The notes under the pieces were generated by a model. That model had not been told where the DNA came from. It searched no databases and worked only from the letters and a program-made list of their open reading frames with translations. From Oscillospiraceae bacterium (GTDB lineage: Bacteria; Bacillota; Clostridia; Oscillospirales; Ruminococcaceae), in contig JAQXNQ010000418.1 in assembly GCA_029098085.1 (NCBI GenBank), forward strand, positions 1 to 20,445: a stretch of DNA of 20,445 nt. Reading direction: 5' to 3'. Within the stretch, counting starts at the first letter, position 1. The number at the start of each line of letters is the position of its first letter. Of this stretch, positions 6,119 to 13,629 are shown piece after piece. The position numbers and the translations under genes were made by a program.

Positions 6119-6580
6119 ATGAAACGGATTGAATCCTTCTGCGTCAACCATAATAAACTGAAAAAGGGTCTGTACCTGTCCCGGGTGGACGGCGACTGCG
6201 TGACCTATGACCTGCGAATGGCCATTCCCAACAGCGGCGTCTATCTGGAAAACGACGGCATCCACACCTTTGAGCACCTGTTTGCCACCTATGTGCGCAA
6301 TTCCAAGCGCAGCAGCGAGGTGGTCTATGTGGGCCCCATGGGCTGCCGCACCGGCTTTTATTTCATCGTCCGGGATACGGTTTCCAAGGAGGATGTGATC
6401 CGGCTGCTGCAGGATACCTGCGCGTTTATTGCGGATTATGAGGGCGAAATTCCCGGCTCCACCGCCATTGAGTGCGGCAATTACCGGGAGCACAGCCTGC
6501 CGAAGGCCAAAGCCTACGGCGCCGATATGGCACGGGTATTGAAGGACTGGACGCCGGACAAAATGGTCTATGAACAGTGA
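6119..6580 (+). CDS. luxS: S-ribosylhomocysteine lyase (autoinducer-2 synthase)
   Basis: LuxS cleaves S-ribosylhomocysteine to homocysteine and DPD, the precursor of autoinducer-2, closing the activated-methyl cycle. All key residues are visible: the metal site HTFEH (H49, H53) plus C119 in ECGNYREHSL, catalytic E52, catalytic C76 in PMGCRTGFYF, and Ser6 and His11 in the N-terminal ESFCVNH. 153 residues is the usual length. The ATG at 6119 is preceded by AAAGGA and gives the standard N-terminus MKRIESF; ATGs at 6095 and 6110 would add unsupported residues. It follows the RNA methyltransferase by 13 bases. Recycling the S-adenosylhomocysteine by-product of methyltransferases fits this neighbourhood. 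Confidence 0.97.
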   Translation: MKRIESFCVNHNKLKKGLYLSRVDGDCVTYDLRMAIPNSGVYLENDGIHTFEHLFATYVRNSKRSSEVVYVGPMGCRTGFYFIVRDTVSKEDVIRLLQDTCAFIADYEGEIPGSTAIECGNYREHSLPKAKAYGADMARVLKDWTPDKMVYEQ

Positions 6581-6590
6581 GGTGAAGCAG

Positions 6591-6971
6591 ATGTCTGTGA
6601 TGGATTTTTCCGAGATGTTCCGCCTGCAGGAGGAGCTGCAGGCCCGTCATCCCGAATGGGGCGGCCTGGTTCCCGGACGTGCAAAGGATCAGCTGCTCTG
6701 GACCTTTGAGGAAATGGGCGAGATTGTCGCCATTTTCAAAAAGAAGGGTCTGGACGAAATGCTTGAGCAGGGAGAGGTGCGCTCCTGCTTTCTGGAGGAG
6801 CTCTGCGATGTGTTCATGTACCTCAACGACGTCATGCTCTGCATGGGCGTGACCCCCGAAGAGCTGACCGAAGCCTACCGGGGAAAGTTTCACTACAACA
6901 TGAAGCGGGACTGGGAGAAGCAGAACGCTCTGCTGTTCACCCACTCCAGCCTGGAAGAATCTGAAACCTGA
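6591..6971 (+). CDS. MazG-like NTP pyrophosphohydrolase
   Basis: A 126-residue, mostly helical protein with the metal-binding signature of the all-alpha NTP pyrophosphatases (MazG/dUTPase-2 superfamily). FEEMGEI supplies E40, E41 and E44, and EELCDVFMYLND supplies E70 and D73, matching the EExxE...ExxD pattern. A single domain like this usually hydrolyses a (d)NTP to the monophosphate and pyrophosphate as a housecleaning step; the nucleotide is unknown. The start at 6591 was chosen for its GAGGTG site at optimal distance, ten bases after the luxS stop. The in-frame ATG at 6570 would overlap luxS and has no good site. dprA follows after 23 bases. Confidence 0.8.
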   Translation: MSVMDFSEMFRLQEELQARHPEWGGLVPGRAKDQLLWTFEEMGEIVAIFKKKGLDEMLEQGEVRSCFLEELCDVFMYLNDVMLCMGVTPEELTEAYRGKFHYNMKRDWEKQNALLFTHSSLEESET

Positions 6972-6994
6972 CTGCCTGAAAGAGGTGCCGCTCT

Positions 6995-8257
6995 ATGAAC
7001 GACAAGGTACTGTACTGGATCTGGCTGACCCTTTGCTTTCCTCCGGCTAACCGCAGGATGCTGCTGGCTCTGGAGCACATGGATCCGGAAGCCCTCTATG
7101 AAAAACGGCAGGATCCCGGTCTGCCCTTTCTCACCTCTGCCGATCTGCACCGGCTTCGGACGGTTTCTCTGGCTTCTGCGGAAAAGGTGCTGACCGACTG
7201 TCAGAAGCTGGAGGTGGAGCTGCTGACTATGGAGGATCCGGCCTATCCCCGCCGTCTTCGGGAGATTGATTCTCCGCCGCCGGTGCTCTACTATCAGGGG
7301 GACCTGAGCAATCTGGATGACGCTCTGACCATCGGCGTGGTGGGAACCCGCCGGGTCAGCGACTACTACCGCCGGGCCACCGGCAACATCAGCTATCAGC
7401 TGGCCCGGGCCGGTGCGGTGATTGTCAGCGGCTGTGCCGTTGGCTGCGATGAATACGGCCATCGGGGCGCTCTGCGGGCAGGCGGCCGGACGGTGGGCGT
7501 ACTGGCCTGCGGCTTCGGCGTCAACTATCCTGTGGAAACCCGGGAGCTGCGGGAGGCCATGCTGCAGCGGGGCGGCGCCCTGATCAGTGAGCTTCCGCCC
7601 GGTACCGGCAAGGATTCGGGCTATTTCCGCGTCCGCAACCGGCTGATTGCGGCTCTGTCGGAGGGTGTCCTGGTGACGCAGGTTCCGGTGCGCAGCGGCG
7701 CGCTGCTGACGGCGGATCATGCGGTGGAGCAGGGCAAGGAGCTGTTCTGTCTGCCGCCGAACGATATTTTTTCGCCGGACTGCATGGGCTCCGCGTCCCT
7801 GATCCGGGACGGCGCGCGGGTGATCTTTTCTGCCCGGGATATTCTGGATGAATATCTGGAGCGCTTCGGCCCCGCTGTGGATCAGCAAAGGCTCCCGGCG
7901 GAAAACATGACGCCGCCGTCTGTCGGCAGAAGGACTGCCGTCCGGAGCAAGCCGGATCCCGCTGCGGTTTCGGCAGAAAAGCCGGAAGAGGTCACGGTTC
8001 CGCAGCCGGAAGAGCAGCCCGCTGCACCTGCCGCTCCACAGCCGGAGGAGACGCCTGTTTCGCCTGCTCCGCTGCCGGAGGAGCTTTCGGAGAATCAGCG
8101 GAAAATTCTGAAGCGGCTGGAGGAGGGCCCTGCTCATGTGGAGGATCTGCTCACCTGCGTAGAGGCGGCTCCTTACGAACTGCTGGCGCTGCTGACCGAG
8201 CTGGAGCTGCTGGGATTGGTTCGGGCTCTGTCCGGACAGCGCTATGAACGCAGCTGA
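6995..8257 (+). CDS. dprA: DNA-processing protein DprA/Smf, divergent
   Basis: DprA loads RecA on incoming single-stranded DNA during transformation. The 420-residue product has an N-terminal SAM-like helical part, then the Rossmann-like core: IGVVGTRR near residue 113, the SG..GCDEYGH segment (145-156), ACGFGVNYP, ISELPPGTG, RVRNRLIAALSEG and SGALLTADHAVEQGKELF. A Pro/Glu-rich linker with repeated QPEE (about 300-362) leads to a winged-helix domain (LSENQRKILKRLEEGP onward). It is longer than Bacillus DprA (297), mainly through linker and winged helix. Core motifs are altered: the usual SGLARGID has Val149 in place of Arg and Cys151 in place of Ile, and VVEA reads VTQV with Gln229 for Glu. 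A GAGGTG site precedes the ATG. topA follows downstream, the usual Firmicutes order. DNA binding may be altered; family assignment is secure. Confidence 0.9.
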   Translation: MNDKVLYWIWLTLCFPPANRRMLLALEHMDPEALYEKRQDPGLPFLTSADLHRLRTVSLASAEKVLTDCQKLEVELLTMEDPAYPRRLREIDSPPPVLYYQGDLSNLDDALTIGVVGTRRVSDYYRRATGNISYQLARAGAVIVSGCAVGCDEYGHRGALRAGGRTVGVLACGFGVNYPVETRELREAMLQRGGALISELPPGTGKDSGYFRVRNRLIAALSEGVLVTQVPVRSGALLTADHAVEQGKELFCLPPNDIFSPDCMGSASLIRDGARVIFSARDILDEYLERFGPAVDQQRLPAENMTPPSVGRRTAVRSKPDPAAVSAEKPEEVTVPQPEEQPAAPAAPQPEETPVSPAPLPEELSENQRKILKRLEEGPAHVEDLLTCVEAAPYELLALLTELELLGLVRALSGQRYERS

Positions 8258-8268
8258 GGAGGATGCCT

Positions 8269-8517
8269 GTGGACAATCAAAGCGGCAGAAAGCTGTATAA
8301 CGGTCTCTGCATCGGGGCCTGTGTTTTCGGCGTGCTGAGCATCGTGCTGCGGGAATCGGAAATGCTGACGCTGGTGCTTCTGGCAGCGGCGGTGGTGCTG
8401 GTGATCGCGGCTGCCCTGGTGCAGTGGAAGTATGGGCGCTGCCCCCATTGCGGCGGGCATCTCCCGTTCCAAAGCGGAAAGCTGTCTCATTGCCCTCATT
8501 GCGGCGAAAGAATCTGA
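8269..8517 (+). CDS. Small membrane protein with C-terminal zinc ribbon
   Basis: 82 residues, no family recognised. Two hydrophobic segments (YNGLCIGACVFGVLSIVL, and LTLVLLAAAVVLVIAAALVQ after a short RESEM turn) predict a membrane hairpin. The last 30 residues carry paired knuckles, CPHCGGHL and CPHCGERI, 16 residues apart: a compact zinc ribbon, probably facing the cytoplasm. The start is GTG at 8269: GAGGAGG (8256-8262) is six bases upstream, whereas the in-frame ATG at 8263 abuts that site with no spacing. It follows dprA by 11 bases and reads into the topA leader. Base composition matches its neighbours. It may bind a partner protein or nucleic acid at the membrane; this is a guess from architecture. 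Confidence 0.8.
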   Translation: MDNQSGRKLYNGLCIGACVFGVLSIVLRESEMLTLVLLAAAVVLVIAAALVQWKYGRCPHCGGHLPFQSGKLSHCPHCGERI

Positions 8518-8527
8518 TAGATCCAAA

Positions 8528-8573
8528 CCGGGGACGGAAAGCGGAGCATCATCCGCTTCGCCTTCGTCCCCGG
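8528..8573 (+). other. Long hairpin downstream of the zinc-ribbon gene, upstream of topA
   Basis: CCGGGGACGGA (8528-8538) pairs with TTCGTCCCCGG (8563-8573), and AAGCGGA (8539-8545) pairs with TCCGCTT (8552-8558) around GCATCA; only CGCC (8559-8562) is unpaired. That is 18 pairs, the strongest stem in the window. The bases after it (GCTTTCTC) are a poor T-run, so it may be a weak terminator, an RNase site or a leader element of topA. Confidence 0.6.
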
Positions 8574-8592
8574 GCTTTCTCAGATACGGAAG

Positions 8593-8650
8593 AGAAAACG
8601 CCCGGCGTTTTCTGCTCCGTGTCCGAGAGGATGCCGGAAATTCAATCCGG
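8593..8650 (+). other. Second and third hairpins in the topA leader
   Basis: AGAAAACGC (8593-8601) and GCGTTTTCT (8605-8613) form nine perfect pairs around CCG. Further on, CCGGA (8634-8638) and TCCGG (8646-8650) pair around a seven-base loop. With the hairpin at 8528 they fill most of the 157 bases between genes. No convincing promoter was seen in this gap. Role unknown. Confidence 0.45.
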
Positions 8651-8674
8651 TCAATGCACGAAAGGAAGGAATAC

Positions 8675-10780
8675 ATGCGGAATCTGGTTATTGTGGAGTC
8701 GCCCGCCAAGGCGAAGACCATCAAAAAATATCTTGGAAGAAATTACGAGGTCATGGCGTCCATGGGTCATGTGCGGGATCTGCCCAAAAGCAGCCTGGGC
8801 GTGGACGTGGATAATGGCTTTACCCCCAAATACCTGAACATCAAGCGGCAGTCCGATACCATCAAGGCACTGCGGGAGGCCGCGAAAAAATGCGACAGAA
8901 TTTATCTCGCCACCGACCCTGACCGGGAGGGAGAGGCCATTTCCTGGCATCTGGCTCATATTCTGAAGCTGGATGTGGACGAGGAAAACCGGGTTACCTT
9001 CAACGAGATCACCAAAAGCGGCGTTCAGGAGGGCATGGCCCATCCCCGGCAGATTGATATGGATCTGGTCAACGCCCAGCAGGCCCGCCGGATTCTGGAC
9101 CGGATCGTGGGCTATAAGCTGTCTCCCTTTCTGTGGAAAAAGGTTCGCCCCGGACTCAGTGCCGGCCGTGTTCAGTCGGTGACGGTGCGGATGATCGTTG
9201 ACCGGGAGGAGGAGATCCGCGCCTTTGTGCCGGAGGAGTACTGGAGCATCGAGGCCAAGCTCATCGGCAAGGCTTCCCGCAAATCCTTCCTGGCCAAATT
9301 CTACGGTCGGGACGGTCAGAAACTGGAGCTGAAGACCAAAGAAGAGACCGATGCCGTTCTGGAGGATCTGAAGAGCGCCGCCTTTACGGTGGGCAAGATC
9401 AAAAAGGGCATCCGGAAAAAATCGCCCGCGCCGCCCTTCACCACCTCCACCCTGCAGCAGGAGGCTTCCCGCAAGCTGAATTTCCAGTCCCGGCGAACCA
9501 TGAAGGCCGCTCAGGAGCTGTATGAAGGCGTTGAGCTTCCTCAGCTGGGCGCTGTGGGTCTGATCACCTATATGCGTACCGACTCGCTGCGGATCTCTGA
9601 CGAGGCCAGAGCCGCTGCCGCGTCCTTTATTTCCGGGCAGTACGGTGAGCGGTATCTGCCCGCGTCTCCCCGGATTTTCAAGAGCCGGGGCAACGCTCAG
9701 GATGCCCACGAGGCCATCCGTCCCACCATGCCGGAGCTTTCTCCCGACAAGGTGAAGGAAAGTCTGACCACCGATCAGTATAAGCTGTACAAGCTGATCT
9801 GGGAGCGGTTCATCGCCAGCCAGATGGCCAACGCGGAGTATAATACGGTGGCTGTGGATGTCAATGCCGGCGCCTATCTCTTCAAGGCCAGCGGCTTTAC
9901 CGTCAGATTTGACGGCTTTACCATCCTCTATGTGGAGGGAAAGGACGAGGAAGAGGAAAAGGAGGGCGTTTTACCGCCTCTGGAGGAGGGGGATCCCCTG
10001 AAGGTTTCCTCCCTGGACGGCAATCAGCACTTCACCCAGCCTCCCGCCCGGTTCACCGAGGCGTCCCTGATCAAGGTGCTGGAGGAAAACGGCATCGGCC
10101 GTCCGTCCACCTATTCGCCCACCATTACCACCATTCTGGATCGGCATTATATCGAACGGGAGGGCAAGCAGCTGGTGCCGACCACCCTGGGCGAGATCAC
10201 CACCAGCCTGATGAAGGAGCATTTCTCCACCGTGGTGGACGCCGCCTTCACTGCCCATATGGAAAGCGATCTGGACCTGGTGGGTGAAGGAAAGAAGCCC
10301 TGGGTCAGGACGCTGGAGGAGTTCTACGGCGACTTCGCCAAGAGTCTGGACAAGGCCGAGGAAGAGATGAAGGACGTCAGGATGAAGGTGCCCGATGAGG
10401 AAACCGACATCGTCTGCGAAAAATGCGGCCGCAACATGGTCATCAAGCTGGGCCGCTACGGCAAATTCCTGGCCTGCCCCGGCTTCCCCGAATGCCGCAA
10501 CACCAAGCGGATCGCCGTGGAAGCGCCCGGCGCCTGTCCCCTGTGCGGCGGCAAGATTCTGGAGAAGAAATCCAAAAAGGGCAAGAAATTCTTCGGCTGT
10601 GAGCATAACCCCACCTGCGGCTTTATGACCTGGGACACGCCCATTGCCGAAAACTGCCCTCAGTGCGGCAAGACCCTGCTGAAAAAGCTGGGCCGCGGCG
10701 CCCATATTCACTGCTCCAACCCGGAGTGCACCTATCAGCGCCCGGTGGACAGCAAAAAGGGCGCGGAGGAGGAAGCCTGA
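8675..10780 (+). CDS. topA: DNA topoisomerase I (type IA)
   Basis: TopA relaxes negative supercoils through a 5'-phosphotyrosine intermediate. The 701-residue product has the TOPRIM domain (VIVESPAKAKTI with E8; ATDPDREGEAISWHL with D81, D83 and E85), the gate domains and the active-site block LITYMRTDSLRIS with Tyr299 as nucleophile. It ends in three Cys4 zinc ribbons (CEKCGRNMVIKLGRYG from C581, CPLCGGKI, CPQCGKTL). Length is typical of Firmicutes TopA (about 690). The ATG at 8675 has AAAGGAAGGA just upstream and gives the standard MRNLVIVESPAKAKT start, although the frame is open further upstream. Hairpins in the preceding gap may modulate expression. trmFO begins three bases after the stop. 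Confidence 0.98.
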   Translation: MRNLVIVESPAKAKTIKKYLGRNYEVMASMGHVRDLPKSSLGVDVDNGFTPKYLNIKRQSDTIKALREAAKKCDRIYLATDPDREGEAISWHLAHILKLDVDEENRVTFNEITKSGVQEGMAHPRQIDMDLVNAQQARRILDRIVGYKLSPFLWKKVRPGLSAGRVQSVTVRMIVDREEEIRAFVPEEYWSIEAKLIGKASRKSFLAKFYGRDGQKLELKTKEETDAVLEDLKSAAFTVGKIKKGIRKKSPAPPFTTSTLQQEASRKLNFQSRRTMKAAQELYEGVELPQLGAVGLITYMRTDSLRISDEARAAAASFISGQYGERYLPASPRIFKSRGNAQDAHEAIRPTMPELSPDKVKESLTTDQYKLYKLIWERFIASQMANAEYNTVAVDVNAGAYLFKASGFTVRFDGFTILYVEGKDEEEEKEGVLPPLEEGDPLKVSSLDGNQHFTQPPARFTEASLIKVLEENGIGRPSTYSPTITTILDRHYIEREGKQLVPTTLGEITTSLMKEHFSTVVDAAFTAHMESDLDLVGEGKKPWVRTLEEFYGDFAKSLDKAEEEMKDVRMKVPDEETDIVCEKCGRNMVIKLGRYGKFLACPGFPECRNTKRIAVEAPGACPLCGGKILEKKSKKGKKFFGCEHNPTCGFMTWDTPIAENCPQCGKTLLKKLGRGAHIHCSNPECTYQRPVDSKKGAEEEA

Positions 10781-10783
10781 TCC

Positions 10784-12121
10784 TTGAAGTCTATGGAAAT
10801 TACTGTGATTGGCGGCGGCCTTGCAGGCTGTGAGGCTGCCTGGATTTTGGCAAAATACGGTTTTTCGGTGACGCTGCGGGAGCAGAAGCCTCTGAAGCAT
10901 TCACCGGCCCATAAATACGACGGACTGGCCGAGCTGGTCTGCTCCAATTCACTGAAGGCCTCCCGGCTGGATTCCGCCTCCGGACTGCTGAAGGAGGAAA
11001 TGCGGCTGCTGGGCTCGCTGATCCTGCCCTGCGCCGAAGAGACAGCCGTGGCAGCTGGCGGCGCACTGGCGGTGGATCGATACCGCTTTTCCGATCTGGT
11101 GACCCGCAGAATCCGGGAAAATCCCCGGATCCGGGTGGAAGAAGGCGAGGCCGTTTCCATCGGGGAGGAGCCCGTCATTGTGGCCACCGGCCCCCTGACG
11201 GATGGCCCGCTGGCAGAGGAGATCGTCCGTGTCACCGGCAGCGGACGGCTGAGCTTTTTTGATGCCGCCGCTCCCATCGTCACGGCCGACAGCATCGACC
11301 GCAGCATCGTTTTCGCCGCTTCCCGGTACGGACGGGGAGAGGACGATTACCTCAACTGTCCCATGAACAAGGAGGAGTACGAGACCTTCTATGATGCTCT
11401 GGTTTCGGCGGAGAGCGCCGAGCTTCACGCCTTCGACAAGGAGAGCTTCCGGGTCTATGAGGGCTGCATGCCGGTGGAGGTCATGGCCCGGCGCGGCCCT
11501 GATACCATCCGCTTCGGCCCCCTGAAGCCGGTAGGCCTGCGGGATCCCCGCACCGGCCACCGTCCCTGGGCGGTGGTGCAGCTGCGGAAGGAAAACGAGG
11601 CGGGCACCCTGTACAATCTGGTGGGCTTTCAGACCAACCTGAAGTGGGGCGAGCAGAAGCGGGTCTTTTCCATGATTCCCGGCCTGCAGGAGGCTGAGTT
11701 TGTCCGGTACGGCGTCATGCACCGCAACACCTTCCTGGATTCCCCCCGGCTGCTGGACCGCACCTTCCGGCTGAAGGGGCACGACGGCCTGTATTTCGCC
11801 GGACAGATGACCGGTGTGGAGGGCTATATGGAGTCGGCGGCCAGCGGTCTGCTCTGCGGGCATCATCTGGCCAGAAGGCTGCTGGGCCTGCCGGAGCTGC
11901 AGCTGCCCCACGATACCATGCTGGGCGCCCTGTCCGACCATGTGGTCAATGAACTGGGGGATTTCCAGCCCATGGGCGCCAATATGGGCATTCTGCCGCC
12001 CCTGCCGGAGCGGATCCGGGACAAGAAGGAGCGGTATGGCGTTCTGGCGGAGCGGGCCATGGCGTCCCTACGGCAGGAGCTGCAGCGCATCGGTCTGCCG
12101 GAAGGGGGGCCGACGCTGTGA
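10784..12121 (+). CDS. trmFO: tRNA (uracil-54-C5)-methyltransferase, folate/FAD-dependent
   Basis: TrmFO methylates U54 of tRNA to ribothymidine using methylenetetrahydrofolate and FADH2, the Gram-positive alternative to SAM-dependent TrmA. The 445-residue product has an N-terminal dinucleotide-binding motif (VIGGGLAGCEAAW, residues 8-20), the folate/FAD block ELVCSNSLKA with C53, and YEGCMPVEVMA with C228. These correspond to the two functional cysteines of the Bacillus enzyme. The GLYFAGQMTGVEGYMESAASG block near the C-terminus is also intact. Start: TTG at 10784 lies 11 bases after AGGAGG; ATG at 10793 would trim three residues and sits 20 bases from that site, so the choice is uncertain. 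It follows topA as in Bacillus and overlaps the next gene by four bases. Confidence 0.96.
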   Translation: MKSMEITVIGGGLAGCEAAWILAKYGFSVTLREQKPLKHSPAHKYDGLAELVCSNSLKASRLDSASGLLKEEMRLLGSLILPCAEETAVAAGGALAVDRYRFSDLVTRRIRENPRIRVEEGEAVSIGEEPVIVATGPLTDGPLAEEIVRVTGSGRLSFFDAAAPIVTADSIDRSIVFAASRYGRGEDDYLNCPMNKEEYETFYDALVSAESAELHAFDKESFRVYEGCMPVEVMARRGPDTIRFGPLKPVGLRDPRTGHRPWAVVQLRKENEAGTLYNLVGFQTNLKWGEQKRVFSMIPGLQEAEFVRYGVMHRNTFLDSPRLLDRTFRLKGHDGLYFAGQMTGVEGYMESAASGLLCGHHLARRLLGLPELQLPHDTMLGALSDHVVNELGDFQPMGANMGILPPLPERIRDKKERYGVLAERAMASLRQELQRIGLPEGGPTL

Positions 12122-12588
12122 AGGCGCGGAAGTATCTGAAGGCACTGCTGTTTACGGCTGCATTTGCCCTGTGTGCTGTGCTGGCTGGATGCGGCCCCAG
12201 CGAATTTCAGCTCTCGATGTTCGACGCGGAGCCCCAGGTGCTGATGGCGGCGGACAGCTACTGGTACGGCGACAACAACAAGACGATAACGGATGACCGC
12301 TATACAGCCGGGTTCGGAAAGTTCACCGGCGCCGACACCCTGTGGGATTCGCTGGACGAGCCGGCGGACGGCACCGTGACCCTGTCGGGCTGTGCGGACA
12401 TCCGCTCCGGGGAATTCAAGCTAGTGCTGATCTCGGAGAGTGATGTGACGGTTTTTTATGACGCTTCGGCGGGAGAAAGCGATTTTTCCTGGACCGGCGA
12501 CCTGTCCAAAGGACGCTGGCGGGTGAAGATGGTGGGGCGTGAGGCGGAGGGAACACTGGACATTCAGCTGCCAGGTCAGCCCTCCTGA
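12118..12588 (+). CDS. Small predicted lipoprotein
   Basis: 156 residues, family not recognised. A basic N-terminus (MKARKYLK), a hydrophobic segment and the lipobox LAGC (L22-C25) predict export and lipid attachment at Cys25. The mature part is short and acidic, with a region of likely beta strands (GTVTLSGCADIRSGEFKLVL, SDVTVFYDASAGESDFSWTG, GRWRVKMVGREAEGTLDIQL), suggesting a small beta-sandwich of about 90 residues. The start is GTG at 12118, overlapping the trmFO stop (GTGA), with a GGAAGGGGGG stretch upstream; this points to translational coupling. plsX follows after 21 bases. The placement between a tRNA modifier and a phospholipid enzyme says little about function. Confidence 0.8.
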   Translation: MKARKYLKALLFTAAFALCAVLAGCGPSEFQLSMFDAEPQVLMAADSYWYGDNNKTITDDRYTAGFGKFTGADTLWDSLDEPADGTVTLSGCADIRSGEFKLVLISESDVTVFYDASAGESDFSWTGDLSKGRWRVKMVGREAEGTLDIQLPGQPS

Positions 12589-12609
12589 CAAGAGAAAGGC
12601 GGGAAAAAT

Positions 12610-13629
12610 ATGAAAATTATCGTAGACGGCTTCGGTGGGGACAACGCCCCTCTCAGCGTGTTGCAGGGCTGCGCCCTGGCGGTGGAGGAGTACGGCGTGG
12701 AGCTGATCGTCACCGGAGACGAGCAGAAGCTCCGGGTCGCAGCGGCTGAGAACCAGGTTTCCCTGAAGAATATCGAAATCGTTCATGCCCCCGATGTGAT
12801 CGACATGCACGATGATCCGGTGAGTCTGCTCAAGGCCAAATCCCAGTCCTCCATGGCGGTGGCCTTTAACCTTCTGAAGGAGGGTAGGGGCGACGCCTTT
12901 GTGTCCGGCGGCTCCACCGGTGCCATTGTGGTGGGAGCCAACTTCATCATCAAGCGGATCAAGGGCATCAAGCGGGCCGGACTGGCCACCGTCATTCCTA
13001 CCATCAACGGCTGCTATCTGCTGATGGACGCCGGTGCCAATCTGGACTGCAAGCCCGAGACTCTGACCCATTTCGGCATCATGGGCAGTATCTATATGGA
13101 AAAGGTGCAGAAGGTGAACAATCCCCGGGTGGGTCTGGTCAACGTGGGCACCGAGGATACCAAGGGCGGCGAGCTGCAGCTGGGCGCCTATGCCATGCTG
13201 CAGAAGGCGCCCGTCAACTTCACCGGCAACGTGGAGGCCCGGGAAATTCCCGCAGGAGCGGTGGATGTGGCGGTGGCCGACGGCTTCACCGGCAACATCA
13301 TCCTGAAGCTCACCGAGGGTCTGGGCTCCATGTTCTCCAAAAAGATCAAGGGGATCTTCATGGAGGGCCTCGGCGGCAAGCTGGCGGCGCTGCTGACCAT
13401 GAAGAAGATCAAGGACTTCAAGAAATCCATGGACTACACCGAGTACGGCGGCGCGCCGCTGCTGGGCGCCGCAAAGCCGGTCATCAAGGCGCACGGCAGC
13501 TCCAATGCCAAGGCCTTCAAGAACGCCATCCGACAGGCCCGGGATTTTGCCGCAGCCAATGTCACCGGTGAGATTGAGACCGCGCTGGCGGCACTGAAGG
13601 CAGAGCAGTCTGCTGAGGAACAGGCCTGA
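12610..13629 (+). CDS. plsX: Phosphate acyltransferase PlsX
   Basis: PlsX makes acyl-phosphate from acyl-ACP, the first step of phospholipid synthesis in most Gram-positive bacteria; PlsY then uses it. The 339-residue product begins KIIVDGFGGDNAP (canonical form DAMGGDNAP, two changes) and contains DAFVSGGSTGAIVVGA, LMDAGANLDCKPE, VGLVNVGTEDTKGG and VAVADGFTGNIILKLTEG, all PlsX hallmarks. Length is normal (about 330). A ribosome site (AAAGGCGGG) precedes the ATG. The usual neighbours acpP and fab genes are absent; instead the stop overlaps the ITPase-HD gene by one base (TGATG). It acts peripherally at the cytoplasmic membrane. Confidence 0.97.
   Translation: MKIIVDGFGGDNAPLSVLQGCALAVEEYGVELIVTGDEQKLRVAAAENQVSLKNIEIVHAPDVIDMHDDPVSLLKAKSQSSMAVAFNLLKEGRGDAFVSGGSTGAIVVGANFIIKRIKGIKRAGLATVIPTINGCYLLMDAGANLDCKPETLTHFGIMGSIYMEKVQKVNNPRVGLVNVGTEDTKGGELQLGAYAMLQKAPVNFTGNVEAREIPAGAVDVAVADGFTGNIILKLTEGLGSMFSKKIKGIFMEGLGGKLAALLTMKKIKDFKKSMDYTEYGGAPLLGAAKPVIKAHGSSNAKAFKNAIRQARDFAAANVTGEIETALAALKAEQSAEEQA

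Noticed and set aside
7880..8085. Repeated QPEE codons in dprA as a possible DNA repeat array
   Set aside because: The repeats are short, irregular and in frame; they fit a low-complexity protein linker rather than a CRISPR or other DNA repeat.
8432..8674. N-terminal extension of topA to 8432
   Set aside because: It overlaps the zinc-ribbon gene and runs through the hairpins; the TopA N-terminus and a good ribosome site fix the start at 8675.
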